From positions 307,878 to 371,877 of the forward strand of contig NZ_KK211081.1 in the NCBI RefSeq assembly GCF_000620145.1: a stretch of 64,000 nucleotides of DNA. Reading direction: 5' to 3'. A program made the position numbers and the translations under genes. The DNA comes from Deefgea rivuli DSM 18356. Lineage in GTDB: Bacteria > Pseudomonadota > Gammaproteobacteria > Burkholderiales > Chitinibacteraceae. Shown here piece after piece: positions 53,656 through 62,781 of this stretch. How positions within the stretch are numbered: the stretch's first letter is position 1; each line of letters begins with the position of its first letter. The notes below the pieces were generated by a model, which saw only the letters and a program-made list of their open reading frames with translations, was not told where the DNA came from and did not search any database.

Positions 53656-54084
53656 ATGAAAACTCGATTTTCCTTACGCAATCACAGCGGTTTTACGCTG
53701 CTTGAATTATTAGTTGTTCTACTGATTATCGCCCTCTTGGCCGGCTACGTCGGGCCCAAGCTCTTTGGCGAAGTCGGTAAGGCCAAAACCAAAACCGCAG
53801 CCAGCCAAATGAAGTCCATCGCTGGTGCACTAGACCAATATCGCCTCGATACTGGGCGCTACCCAAGCAATGAACTCGGCTTGAATGCGCTGACTAAAAA
53901 ACCGCCAGAAGAAAACAAATGGTCTGGCCCTTACCTGATGAAAGACGTTCCGAACGATCCTTGGGACAAACCCTATATCTATCGTATTCCTGGCGAAAAT
54001 GGCCATGAATACGATTTACTTAGCTATGGCTTAGATGGCAAACCAGGTGGTAGCGGTGAAGATACCGATATCAACTTCTGGTAA
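53656..54084 (+). CDS. gspG: Major pseudopilin GspG
   Basis: A 142 aa type II secretion major pseudopilin. Prepilin cleavage site G-FTLLELLVVLLIIALLAGYVGPKLFG with Glu at position 5 of the mature protein, then the GspG pattern KTAASQMKSIAGALDQYRLDTGRYPSNELGLNALTKKP, GPYLMKDVPNDPWDKPYIYR and DLLSYGLDGKPGGSGEDTDI (calcium loop). ATG 53656 is preferred to TTG 53650. First gene of an eleven-gene cluster running to 62723. Confidence 0.95.
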   Translation: MKTRFSLRNHSGFTLLELLVVLLIIALLAGYVGPKLFGEVGKAKTKTAASQMKSIAGALDQYRLDTGRYPSNELGLNALTKKPPEENKWSGPYLMKDVPNDPWDKPYIYRIPGENGHEYDLLSYGLDGKPGGSGEDTDINFW

Positions 54085-54096
54085 GCGCAGTAATTC

Positions 54097-55275
54097 ATGC
54101 GTTACCAAGTCAAAGCCCTTGCCGCAGGCAATCTGCGCGAACTCGAAATGGATGCCGCCAACGTCGATGATCTGCGCGCGCGACTTTTAGAGCAGGGCTT
54201 ACAACTGGTGAGCTTTAAAGCCGAACGAAAACTAGGGCTTTCGTTTGGTAAAAGTGAATTTCAAGTTTCACTGTTTACGCAAGAATTGATTGCTCTTTTG
54301 GAAGCCGGTTTGACCCTCGTCGAAGCGATGGAAACGCTGAAAGAAAAAAGCGGTCACGACGAAAACCGCACCGTACTAACCACGATGATTGAAGGTTTGT
54401 ACCAAGGTTTACCGCTGTCCAAAGTGCTGTCGCAAATGCCGAACTTATTTCCGCCACTCTATATTGCCAGCGTTGGCTCGGCGGAAAAAACCGGCCATTT
54501 GGCTGATGCATTAAAGCGCTATCACCACTACGAAACTCGCCTTACTGCAGTGAAAAAGAAAATTATTTCGTCGCTGGTTTATCCGCTGGTGGTGATTGGG
54601 ATTGGCGGCAGCATTATGTTGTTCTTGCTGTTTTATGTGATTCCCAAATTTAGTCAGATTTACGCCTCGATGAAAAACCTGCCCTTCGCTGCGCAAATGA
54701 TGCTGTGGTGGGGTGATTTGGTTCACCAGCATGGTAAAGCCATGTTTATCGTGATGATTGCTAGCATCGTCGGCATCATCATGGCATTTCGCACCAAAGC
54801 GGTTCAATCGATGTTGATGGAGTTATTCTGGAAACTGCCTCGACTGGAAGAATACAGGCGGCTGTTTTCTTTAACACGCTTTTATCGCACTGTTGGTTTA
54901 TTGCTATCAGGCGGTCTCAATTTAGTCGCGGCACTGGAACTGGCCGCACAGCTTTTACCCGTGACGATGCGCCTCGCATTATCGCAAGCCATTGTAGATA
55001 TCAAATCAGGGCAGCAGCTTTCCAACACGCTACCGAAATACAATCTGACGACGCCTGTTTCAGAACGCCTGCTACGCGTTGGTGAGCAAAGCGGCGAGTT
55101 AGCCACGATGATCGAGCGCGCAGCACAGTTTTGCGATGAAGAACTCGATCGTGCGATTGAAATGTTTACCCGCCTCTTTGAACCCATTCTCATGTTGCTG
55201 ATTGGTGTACTCATTGGCGGTATCGTATTTTTGCTTTATATGCCGATTTTTGAGTTGGCCGGGAATATGCAATGA
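54097..55275 (+). CDS. gspF: Type II secretion inner-membrane platform protein GspF
   Basis: A 392 aa T2SF-domain protein. Two cytoplasmic T2SF domains: FTQELIALLEAGLTLVEAMETLKEK near residue 60, FYRTVGLLLSGGLNLVAALELAAQ near 262. Hydrophobic segments at about 163-185, 210-230 and 358-380 (EPILMLLIGVLIGGIVFLLYMPIFELA). It couples the ATPase to pseudopilus assembly. 12 bp after gspG; its stop overlaps the gspE ATG. Confidence 0.95.
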   Translation: MRYQVKALAAGNLRELEMDAANVDDLRARLLEQGLQLVSFKAERKLGLSFGKSEFQVSLFTQELIALLEAGLTLVEAMETLKEKSGHDENRTVLTTMIEGLYQGLPLSKVLSQMPNLFPPLYIASVGSAEKTGHLADALKRYHHYETRLTAVKKKIISSLVYPLVVIGIGGSIMLFLLFYVIPKFSQIYASMKNLPFAAQMMLWWGDLVHQHGKAMFIVMIASIVGIIMAFRTKAVQSMLMELFWKLPRLEEYRRLFSLTRFYRTVGLLLSGGLNLVAALELAAQLLPVTMRLALSQAIVDIKSGQQLSNTLPKYNLTTPVSERLLRVGEQSGELATMIERAAQFCDEELDRAIEMFTRLFEPILMLLIGVLIGGIVFLLYMPIFELAGNMQ

Positions 55276-56924
55276 TTACGCTCGACCTCATCCAGCATTT
55301 GCGTAGCACGGGCGGCAATCAACCTTTGCCGGTGCTTCTGCAACAATCTCTAGGCCTCAATGATACGGAGTATTGCCTTGAAGTCAGCGGCTACCTTGGC
55401 CTACCGGCAATTACCCGCCTAGAACTCATCGCACTTAAACCCCGCTACGACCTGCTGGCCTTTGGCGACGCTGTTGCGCATCAATGCTTATTGGCTGAAG
55501 TGCCACAGCATGGTTATGTACTGATTCTGTCCGACCCGTTCAGCCCCGTGGTTCGCAACTGGGCGCAGCAGCGCATCACCGTTGCTTTCCGCGTTGCCTT
55601 TGCACTATTCGACGATTTAAAGCAGTACTTCGACGAATATGAAACCTCGCATCGTGCGATGGAGCAAATGGCGGTCGGTGAAAACCAAGAAATCAGCAAG
55701 GACGGCATTACCGAGATTTCACTGACCACTTTGGCGCAAGATGCCAAGCCGGTCGTGAAATTGGTGAACTCAACGCTGTACGATGCACTCAAAGCCAAAG
55801 CCTCCGACATCCACATGGAAACTACGCCGCAAGGCATGACGATCAAGTATCGGATTGATGGCGTATTGCTGCATGCTGGTGGCGCCAATGGCGCTGAAAT
55901 GGCTGAGCAAATCGTATCGCGGATCAAGGTTTTAGCCGAATTAGATATTTCCGAACATCGCGTACCGCAAGACGGCCGTTTTAAAGCCAAAGTAAATAAT
56001 CGCGACGTCGATTTCCGTGTTTCCATCATGCCGTCGATTCATGGCGAAGATGCTGTATTGCGGATTTTGGATAAACAAGGTGGCGGCGATGCATTTAAAT
56101 CGCTGCGCCTAGAAACGCTAGGCCATGAAGAACAAACCATGGCAGCGATTCGCTCGCTATCGCACGAACCGTACGGCCTACTCTTAGTGACTGGCCCTAC
56201 CGGTTCAGGTAAATCGACGACGCTCTACGCCACGCTATCTGAAATTAATAATGGTGAAGAAAAAATCATCACCATTGAAGATCCGGTCGAGTATCAACTC
56301 CCTGGCGTATTACAAATTCCGGTGAATGATAAAAAAGGCCTGACCTTTGCCCGTGGTTTGCGCTCGATCTTGCGGCATGACCCCGACAAAATTCTGGTTG
56401 GTGAGATTCGCGACGGTGAAACGGCGAATATCGCGGTGCAAGCGGCGCTAACGGGTCACTTGGTACTCACCTCAGTGCATGCGAATAATGCTTTCTCGGT
56501 CATTGATCGCTTTATTCATATGGGTGTCGAGCCGAATAGTTTTGTCGACGCACTGATTGGTGTCGTCGCGCAGCGATTGATTCGTAAAGTGTGCTCGCAT
56601 TGCGTTGGTGATGATAATCCAAGCGTCGAGCTGCTCGCTGCCTCCGGTCTCACTCGAAGCCAAGTCAGTCAATGGACTTTCCGCAAAGGTGCGGGCTGCC
56701 CTGCCTGCCGCAACACCGGCTATTTAGGTCGTAAAGCAATTGCCGAAGTGTTACGCCTCGACGACGACCTCAAGCAAGCGATTGCCAAACATGCACCCGC
56801 TGTTGAACTAAAAAAAATCGCGCTCAGTAACGGCTTTATCTCTATGCGACAAATCGCCCTTAACGCCGTAGCACGCGGCGAAACAACATTACAGGAAATC
56901 AACCGTGTCACCTTTGTTGATTAA
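55272..56924 (+). CDS. gspE: Type II secretion ATPase GspE
   Basis: A 550 aa hexameric ATPase. N1E-like domain, residues 1-130; Walker A TGPTGSGKST at 307-316; Asp box TIEDPVEYQLPG; Walker B ILRHDPDKILVGEIRDGETA; His box LTGHLVLTSVHANNAF. The zinc-binding loop cysteines CSHC and CPAC (with RNTGYLGRKAI) are retained. It powers pseudopilus extension. Overlaps gspF by 4 nt and the PilM-like gene by 20 nt. Confidence 0.95.
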   Translation: MITLDLIQHLRSTGGNQPLPVLLQQSLGLNDTEYCLEVSGYLGLPAITRLELIALKPRYDLLAFGDAVAHQCLLAEVPQHGYVLILSDPFSPVVRNWAQQRITVAFRVAFALFDDLKQYFDEYETSHRAMEQMAVGENQEISKDGITEISLTTLAQDAKPVVKLVNSTLYDALKAKASDIHMETTPQGMTIKYRIDGVLLHAGGANGAEMAEQIVSRIKVLAELDISEHRVPQDGRFKAKVNNRDVDFRVSIMPSIHGEDAVLRILDKQGGGDAFKSLRLETLGHEEQTMAAIRSLSHEPYGLLLVTGPTGSGKSTTLYATLSEINNGEEKIITIEDPVEYQLPGVLQIPVNDKKGLTFARGLRSILRHDPDKILVGEIRDGETANIAVQAALTGHLVLTSVHANNAFSVIDRFIHMGVEPNSFVDALIGVVAQRLIRKVCSHCVGDDNPSVELLAASGLTRSQVSQWTFRKGAGCPACRNTGYLGRKAIAEVLRLDDDLKQAIAKHAPAVELKKIALSNGFISMRQIALNAVARGETTLQEINRVTFVD

Positions 56925-57696
56925 TCACTGTGCTTGGTTTGGCAAACAACGAATTCGCCTTTCGAGCGTGAATTTCGGTGGTGAAGTGCTGAGCCGCCGC
57001 CGCGCATCGGTCGATCCATCGCCCGACGTATTGGTTCCGCGTTTACAAGAAATGTTTAATCAAGTGCCACGCGGGCGCTTAAAACAAGATCGAGTCGATC
57101 TGGTGTTTGGTTCGCCTTGGGTGCGCTATGTTTGCTTGCCATGGCAAAGCAGCTTGAGCAAAGACAGCGATTGGGAGAGCTACGCGCGGCTTTTACTATC
57201 ACAACAATACGGTGTGAGCACTGACTCGTGGCGAATTCGTATTTCTGCAGGCAGTTTTGGTCAGCCTCGGATTGCTGCCGCTTTTGAAGAAGGACTCTAT
57301 CAAACCTTCGCCGAATTATGCCGCGCCAGCAAACTGAAATTAGGCAAAGTAGAGCCACTGTTTACGACCGCAGTGAATCAGCATCGCCGCAAAATGAAAG
57401 ATCCAGAACACGCTTTAGTGATTATGGAAATGAGCCACGCGATTATTGGCTTTTATCGCGAAAACGCGTGGCAAGGCATTATGACTTTGCCAGTACAACT
57501 CGATAATGATAATCAGACGCTTTCTTTAGCGGCGCTGGTGCGTGAAGCGGCAGTGCTCAGCGGGCAGTTTTTACCCGAGCATATTTATCTCACCTCATCA
57601 GATCTCACACTTAAGAGTGTTAAATCGGCTGATTTTGACTTTGAATGGCTGGGCGCAGTGCACCCGCAATTTCTCGCAGTGGACAATCACGAATGA
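56905..57696 (+). CDS. PilM/MshI-like cytoplasmic assembly protein
   Basis: A 263 aa protein with the ATPase/actin-like fold expected of PilM or the cytoplasmic part of GspL: RVDLVFGSPWVRYVCLPWQ, WRIRISAGSFGQPRIAAAFEEGLYQTFAELCRASKLKLGKVEPLFTTAVNQ and HALVIMEMSHAIIGFYRENAW. The assignment rests mainly on position between gspE and a PilN-like gene and on general resemblance. GTG 56905 start. Would anchor the inner-membrane PilN-like protein. Confidence 0.7.
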   Translation: MSPLLINHCAWFGKQRIRLSSVNFGGEVLSRRRASVDPSPDVLVPRLQEMFNQVPRGRLKQDRVDLVFGSPWVRYVCLPWQSSLSKDSDWESYARLLLSQQYGVSTDSWRIRISAGSFGQPRIAAAFEEGLYQTFAELCRASKLKLGKVEPLFTTAVNQHRRKMKDPEHALVIMEMSHAIIGFYRENAWQGIMTLPVQLDNDNQTLSLAALVREAAVLSGQFLPEHIYLTSSDLTLKSVKSADFDFEWLGAVHPQFLAVDNHE

Positions 57697-58313
57697 AAGC
57701 ACTGCAACTCGATTTCAACCAAAAACCATCGGTCACACCTTGGCTAGGTTTGCTGCTGACTGCACTGGGCATCGTCGCCGTCTTGTGGGTGATGACGCAA
57801 ATGGATATGGCCAAAGAACAAAAAAACCAGCTTGAATTGCGCGAAGATGAGCTCTCATTACGTCTCAAGCAGCGCGAAAGTAAAATCACCGCCGAACGCA
57901 ACGCCTCTCCTGTGTCTGCCAAAGTAGAAAAAATTCGTCGCGATCAAATGCTGAGTAATGACATTGCATTTGATATTCTGGAACGCGTTTGGGAGCAGCA
58001 GATTGCGTTTACACGGCTAGAAATTGCGACTGTTGAACGCGACATTAAAATGGATCTTGAAGCTAAAACGCTTAACGACGTTTTATTACTGGTGGATCGC
58101 TTAGTCTCACAAGAGGACGTTAAACAAGTCTCTCTAGCGCGCAACAGCATCAAAATTGGCGACCCACAACTGCCTGCCGTTGCCGCCATGGAAATCTTCT
58201 GGCGCGCGCCCAATGGCAGCAAAGCTTCTGCAATTGCCAGCGCACCGATGGCCATTAAAGCCAGCGAGATTGCTAGCCATCCTGTCGCAAAAGCAAAAGG
58301 AGCCAACCGATGA
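57693..58313 (+). CDS. PilN-like inner-membrane assembly protein
   Basis: A 206 aa bitopic protein: short cytoplasmic N-terminus MKALQLDFNQKPSVTPWLGL (PilN-like), one transmembrane helix (LLLTALGIVAVLWVMTQM), then a coiled coil (EQKNQLELREDELSLRLKQRE) and a periplasmic fold. ATG 57693 overlaps the upstream stop (ATGA). Together with the PilM-like protein it would replace GspL. Confidence 0.72.
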   Translation: MKALQLDFNQKPSVTPWLGLLLTALGIVAVLWVMTQMDMAKEQKNQLELREDELSLRLKQRESKITAERNASPVSAKVEKIRRDQMLSNDIAFDILERVWEQQIAFTRLEIATVERDIKMDLEAKTLNDVLLLVDRLVSQEDVKQVSLARNSIKIGDPQLPAVAAMEIFWRAPNGSKASAIASAPMAIKASEIASHPVAKAKGANR

Positions 58314-58834
58314 CTAAAGCTCAAGTCATTTGGTATCTGCGCCTTATTCCGCGCTACTCAGGCATATTGGGTATTGCTGGCCTCGCCTTGCTGGGCTTTG
58401 CGCTAATGCTCTATACCCAAGACTTTAAACCCTATCAGCAAGACCTAACAGAACGTGAAGCCGTGCTGGAACGCAAGAGCCAGCAGTTGCGCGTGCCTGC
58501 ACTAATGACTGTGGATAGCGATGCGCTACCGAAACTCAATCGCCACGATACATTTACTTTTTTTCTGCGTCGTCTGAACGAACTCGCCGCTAAAAATAAA
58601 GTGGTCATTACTCAAGTTGATTACAAAACCCAGCCTGAAGCCGACGGCAAATTGCAGCGCTACAGCATGCAATTTCCAGCTAATGCTAATTATCTTGAGC
58701 TGCGTCGGTTTTTGCTGGAGCTACAAGCCTCGCCCGGCGTGCGAATTGAAAGCCTTAATTTACAAAGACAACAAATTTCTGATGACAAACTCGCCATCCA
58801 GATTCAGCTTTCATATTTGACGGAGGTGCATTGA
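58310..58834 (+). CDS. PilO/GspM-like inner-membrane assembly protein
   Basis: A 174 aa bitopic protein: transmembrane helix YSGILGIAGLALLGFALML, coiled coil (LTEREAVLERKSQQL), and a periplasmic ferredoxin-like domain with YSMQFPANANYLELRRFLLELQASPGVRIESLNLQRQ, the PilO/GspM pattern. Overlaps both neighbours by 1-4 nt. Confidence 0.75.
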   Translation: MTKAQVIWYLRLIPRYSGILGIAGLALLGFALMLYTQDFKPYQQDLTEREAVLERKSQQLRVPALMTVDSDALPKLNRHDTFTFFLRRLNELAAKNKVVITQVDYKTQPEADGKLQRYSMQFPANANYLELRRFLLELQASPGVRIESLNLQRQQISDDKLAIQIQLSYLTEVH

Positions 58835-59400
58835 TGCTCTCTCGTCCTTTGCAATTATTGCTTGGCTGTACCTTAGCAGTAGCAGCCTATTTTTACTGGC
58901 AGGATCAACAAGCTGCTGAGCCCGAACTGGATAGCCTAGCCAAACCGGCGTCAAAAGCAATTCAAAAGACGGCCAGTGAAGCGGCGAGTAAAACCCAATC
59001 GATAACAGCGAGTGCAGGCAGCCATACTAGCCCAGCAAGCGCAGCCTCAGTCGTATTGGGAATTGGCATTGCGGATTTATTCCCTAAGCAATCTTGGGTT
59101 CCGACGCCGCCACCACCGACTAAACCACCGCCACCGACACCAACACCGGTGCCAGTGGCGCCTCCTTTGCCTTTCCAAGTCACTGCGACATGGAAAGAGA
59201 AAAATGCGCTCTATGTTGTCATCGAAGGACAAGGGCAATCGCTTGTTCTTTGCACGAAGTGCGAGACTTTGGGCCGAATTCAACCTGGCGATAGTTTAAT
59301 GGGCGTCTACCGCCTCGACAAACTATCGCCCGATATGTTGACGTTTACTTATTTACCATTAAATCAGCAGCAATCGCTGTCGACGGGAGGAACGCCGTGA
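58834..59400 (+). CDS. PilP/GspC-like periplasmic linker protein
   Basis: A 188 aa protein with an N-terminal helix (PLQLLLGCTLAVAAYFYW), a Ser/Ala-rich stretch, a proline hinge (PTPPPPTKPPPPTPTP, PVPVAPPLPF) and a small C-terminal beta domain (VTATWKEKNALYVVIEGQGQSLVLC ... GDSLMGVYRLDKLSPDMLTFTYLPL). This matches the inner-membrane-to-secretin connector role of PilP or GspC. ATG 58834 lies seven bases after GGAGG. Assignment is by architecture and position. Confidence 0.7.
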   Translation: MLSRPLQLLLGCTLAVAAYFYWQDQQAAEPELDSLAKPASKAIQKTASEAASKTQSITASAGSHTSPASAASVVLGIGIADLFPKQSWVPTPPPPTKPPPPTPTPVPVAPPLPFQVTATWKEKNALYVVIEGQGQSLVLCTKCETLGRIQPGDSLMGVYRLDKLSPDMLTFTYLPLNQQQSLSTGGTP

Positions 59401-61403
59401 AACGAGCGTTAATGACCTCAATGATATCGCTGGCCTTCTTAGCGGGTTGTGCCGCTGATGTGGCGCGGTATAAAGCTGAATCCTACCAAGATGAAGGCAA
59501 TCCAGAAGCTGCACTCAGAACTCTGCAAGCGCAGCTGGCGAACAGCCCAAGTGATCTTAAGCTACGCTCGGCCTACCAAAACAATTTGCTGCGCTTTGTC
59601 GGGCAATTGCAAAGTGAAGGCGATCAAGCACGCAATCGTGGCGATACGGCGACCGCGGTGAGCCGCTATCAGCAAATTCTCAGCTGGGACGCCAATAACT
59701 TCCGCGCCCAAGAAGGAATTCGCTTAGTTGAGATTGGTATTCGCCATACTTCGATGCTCAAGTATGCAACGGAAATCAAAGATACTCGCCCAGATGAAGC
59801 ACTCACTTTAGTGACACAAATCCTGGCTGATAATCCGCGCAATACTCAAGCACAGGTGCTCAGAAACGACATCGAAAATCGCAAAGCACGCGAAGTGAAT
59901 CTGCGCCCAGCATTAGCGCAAGCACTGAAAAGCCCGATTTCGCTGCAGTTCCGCGATCAAAGCATGATGAGTGTGTTCGATATTATTTCGCGTATCGGCA
60001 AAGTGAATTTTATTTTCGATAAAGATGTACCACCGAATCTAAAAACCACGATTTATGCGCGCGATACCACCGTCGAAGATGTCATCAATCTGATTTTGGC
60101 GACCAATCAGCTAGATAAAAAAATCCTGAATGACAATACCATTCTGATTTATCCAAAACGTCCAGATAAAGACCGCGATTATAAAGACATGGTCATGCGG
60201 ACTTTCTATTTATCCAATGCCGACCCGAAACAAGTGCTGTCGATGATCAAGCAAATGGTCAAAACGCGCGATGTCTATATCGATGAGCGCCTCAGTATGC
60301 TGGTGATGCGTGATACCCCCGATGCAATCGCAGTGGCTGAACGCCTAATTGCAGCGCAGGATATTCCACAATCCGAAGTCTTGATGGAGGTTGAAGTCCT
60401 TGAAGTGACCAATAACGACGTCTTGGATCTGGGTATTCTGTATCCAAGTACCGTCTCAGCAACGGTGTATGGCAATGCAATCGGCGCAGTACCTGTCGTC
60501 ACGACCAATACCGTCGGTAACATCACCACATCAACGACCACCAATGAAACCAAAGTGGCAGGTTCGGTTACGCTCGATCAGATTGGCAATATCAATAAGA
60601 GCGATGTTTTGGTGAATCTGGGCGTACCGACGATCACGGCCAATTTCTTGCAGCAAAAAGGCCGCACTAACGTGCTGGCGAACCCGAAAATTCGGGTAAA
60701 AAATCGTGATAAAGCCAAAATCCTGATCGGAGATCGCGTGCCAGTAGTGACCAACACGATTTCGAACGGTGTTACCAGCGAAAACGTGAACTACCAAGAC
60801 GTTGGTTTAAGCTTGAATGTTGAGCCGACCTTGACAGTGGATAATGAAATTAGCGTTAAAGTGAGTATGGAAGTTTCGAATATTGTTCGTTCGATCCCAA
60901 CTAAAAATGGCTCATTGCTGTATCAAATCGGAACTCGTCGTGCCGAAACGAATATGACAGTACGCGATGGCGAAACCCAAGTTCTGGCAGGTCTGTTATC
61001 TCGTACAGAGTCGGACGCAGGGCAAGGTATTCCATTCCTCAGCTCGGTGCCGGTGCTTGATCGTATTTTTGGTACGAAAAAGTCCGAAAACAACAAAACC
61101 GAAATCATTTTGCTGATTACACCGCGCGTCGTTCGGTCGTTGCCGATCCCTTCGTCGCACATTACCAACTTTGAGAGTGGCACCGAAGGTTTCATGAGTA
61201 CGGATCCTTTACGCCTTAGAAACTCATCAACGGTAATTATTAACAACCAAGGTGGCTCACCAGCGCCTTACGTACCTCCTGCACCACCGCCGCAACCAGA
61301 ACCACAGCAAGCGGCACCGGCACCTGCGCCAGCTCCAGCAGCGCCGCAACAGCCTGCAGAAGCCACGCCGCTACCACGCAGTGGAGGCACGGGACGTCGT
61401 TAA
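59397..61403 (+). CDS. Lipoprotein secretin, GspD/MshL type
   Basis: A 668 aa outer-membrane channel. Lipobox LAGC in the signal peptide. Residues about 25-170 are helical repeats (TPR-like: NPEAALRTLQAQLANSP, DTATAVSRYQQILSWD) not found in classical GspD. N-domains follow (SLQFRDQSMMSVFDIISRIG, FYLSNADPKQVLSMIKQMVKTRD), then the secretin domain (LVNLGVPTITANFLQQKG, DGETQVLAGLLSRTESDAGQGIPFLSSVPVLDRIFGTK, TEIILLITPRVVR). The tail is Pro/Ala/Gln-rich. The start is GTG 59397 with GGAGG upstream, overlapping the upstream stop. Confidence 0.92.
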   Translation: MKRALMTSMISLAFLAGCAADVARYKAESYQDEGNPEAALRTLQAQLANSPSDLKLRSAYQNNLLRFVGQLQSEGDQARNRGDTATAVSRYQQILSWDANNFRAQEGIRLVEIGIRHTSMLKYATEIKDTRPDEALTLVTQILADNPRNTQAQVLRNDIENRKAREVNLRPALAQALKSPISLQFRDQSMMSVFDIISRIGKVNFIFDKDVPPNLKTTIYARDTTVEDVINLILATNQLDKKILNDNTILIYPKRPDKDRDYKDMVMRTFYLSNADPKQVLSMIKQMVKTRDVYIDERLSMLVMRDTPDAIAVAERLIAAQDIPQSEVLMEVEVLEVTNNDVLDLGILYPSTVSATVYGNAIGAVPVVTTNTVGNITTSTTTNETKVAGSVTLDQIGNINKSDVLVNLGVPTITANFLQQKGRTNVLANPKIRVKNRDKAKILIGDRVPVVTNTISNGVTSENVNYQDVGLSLNVEPTLTVDNEISVKVSMEVSNIVRSIPTKNGSLLYQIGTRRAETNMTVRDGETQVLAGLLSRTESDAGQGIPFLSSVPVLDRIFGTKKSENNKTEIILLITPRVVRSLPIPSSHITNFESGTEGFMSTDPLRLRNSSTVIINNQGGSPAPYVPPAPPPQPEPQQAAPAPAPAPAAPQQPAEATPLPRSGGTGRR

Positions 61404-61404
61404 T

Positions 61405-61878
61405 ATGCAAAAAATGCAGGGGTTTACGCTGATCGAATTGATGGTGACTTTAACCATCCTTGCCGTCCTTGCGACAGTGGCCTTGCCGCTGTCGCAAGTG
61501 GCTGCAACACGCAATCGCGAAGATGAATTACGCCGTGGCTTATGGCAAATTCGCAGCGGCATCGATCAGTACAAAGCCGCAGTGGACGCTAATCGCGTGA
61601 ATAAATCGCTCGATGAATCGGGCTACCCACCGACACTCGATACACTCGTCGAAGGCGCCAAAGATCTCAAAGATCCGGCAGGCAAGAAAATCTATTTTCT
61701 GCGCCGTCTACCGCGAGATCCATTTTGCGATTGTCCGAGCAAAACCAATGCTCAAACCTGGGGTTTACGCAGCTACGCCAGCCCACCTGAAGCCCCCGCC
61801 GAAGGCCGTGACGTGTATGATATCTATTCAACTGCTGGCCAAACTGGCCTGAATGGAGTCCCCTACCGTGAATGGTAA
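61405..61878 (+). CDS. Type II secretion pseudopilin
   Basis: A 157 aa pseudopilin. ATG 61405 lies 1 bp after the secretin stop and gives MQKMQG-FTLIELMVTLTILAVLATVALPLSQ, a proper prepilin cleavage site with Glu5. The globular part has LRRGLWQIRSGIDQYKAAVDANRVNKS, GYPPTLDTLVEGAKDL and FLRRLPRDPFCDC, a GspG-like core with extra cysteines. The longer frame from 61252 is overlap with the secretin gene. Confidence 0.88.
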   Translation: MQKMQGFTLIELMVTLTILAVLATVALPLSQVAATRNREDELRRGLWQIRSGIDQYKAAVDANRVNKSLDESGYPPTLDTLVEGAKDLKDPAGKKIYFLRRLPRDPFCDCPSKTNAQTWGLRSYASPPEAPAEGRDVYDIYSTAGQTGLNGVPYREW

Positions 61879-62242
61879 GCAACATCGTGGTTTTACCCTT
61901 ATTGAACTTTTAGTCGTTCTGGCGATTATGGCCAGCCTCTTAACACTGGTCGTACCCCGCTACTTCCAGCAAACAGATCGAGCACAAGAAACCGTACTCA
62001 AGCACAACCTAGTCGCCGTTCGCGACGGGATTGATAAATTTTTTGCCGACACCGGCCGCTATCCAGCCAATTTGGATGAACTGGTGAGTAAAAAATATTT
62101 GCGCGAGCTACCGCTTGATCCGATTACCAGCCGACGCGATTCTTGGATCATCATCCCGCCCGAAAGCGGTAGCGGTGTCTATGACCTAAAAAGCGGCGCA
62201 GAAGGCAACAGCAAAGATGGCACGCCGTTTAGCAGCTGGTAA
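61868..62242 (+). CDS. Type II secretion pseudopilin, GspG-like
   Basis: A 124 aa pseudopilin with cleavage site RG-FTLIELLVVLAIMASLLTLVVPRYF, Glu5 present, then VLKHNLVAVRDGIDKFFADTGRYPANLDELVSKKYLRELPLDPIT. GTG 61868 follows GGAG by nine bases and is preferred over ATG 61853. Overlaps the preceding gene by 11 nt. Confidence 0.85.
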   Translation: MNGKQHRGFTLIELLVVLAIMASLLTLVVPRYFQQTDRAQETVLKHNLVAVRDGIDKFFADTGRYPANLDELVSKKYLRELPLDPITSRRDSWIIIPPESGSGVYDLKSGAEGNSKDGTPFSSW

Positions 62243-62723
62243 AGCCAGCCACAGCGCCCAGCAAGGCTTTGCCTACGTCTGGGCGTTGATGTTGGTGCTG
62301 ATTATGGGGATTTATCTCGCACAGGTCGGCGATGCGTGGCAAAACCGCATCCAGCGCAATAAAGAAGAAGAACTGCTACGAGTGGGCAATGAAATTCGCC
62401 TCGCCATCAAGCAATATTCCGAACAAGGCACCGCAGGCAGCGCGCAATACCCAAAAAATATCAAAGATTTGGTGCAAGACCCCCGCGTCCCCTTCCCACG
62501 CCACTATCTGCGTAAAGCCTACAAGGACCCGATGACGGGCGATGATTGGTCGTATATTGGCGGCCCTGGCGGCGGGTTTATGGGCGTGCAAAGTAAATCG
62601 ACGGCCAAGCCGCTCAAAACCGATAACTTCGAGACCGAATACACCAGCTTCAAAGAAGCCAAATCCTACCAAGACTGGCGCTTCGCGCATTGGCCAAACC
62701 AAGGCGGCCTCGGTAGAAAATAA
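62217..62723 (+). CDS. Pseudopilin-like protein lacking Glu5
   Basis: A 168 aa protein with a pseudopilin-like N-terminus (SAQQG-FAYVWALMLVLIMGIYLAQVGDAWQ) in which the residue at mature position 5 is not Glu, as in minor pseudopilin GspK. The rest (EEELLRVGNEIRLAIKQYSEQGT, YPKNIKDLVQDPRVPFPRHYLRKAYKDPMTGDDW) resembles GspG-type cores. It overlaps the upstream gene by 26 nt and is last in the cluster. Possibly a tip pseudopilin; inferred. Confidence 0.8.
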   Translation: MARRLAAGKASHSAQQGFAYVWALMLVLIMGIYLAQVGDAWQNRIQRNKEEELLRVGNEIRLAIKQYSEQGTAGSAQYPKNIKDLVQDPRVPFPRHYLRKAYKDPMTGDDWSYIGGPGGGFMGVQSKSTAKPLKTDNFETEYTSFKEAKSYQDWRFAHWPNQGGLGRK

Positions 62724-62726
62724 TAA

Positions 62727-62775
62727 GGGTATATACACGCAGCCATTATTTGAAAATAGCTGTACGCATATACCC
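62727..62775. repeat. 49-nt palindromic repeat, copy 9
   Basis: GGGTATAT and ATATACCC arms pair perfectly, centre GCCATTATTTGAAAATAGC. It starts 3 bp after the last secretion gene and lies 6 bp from the stop of the convergent nadA. Confidence 0.78.
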
Positions 62776-62781
62776 TATCAA

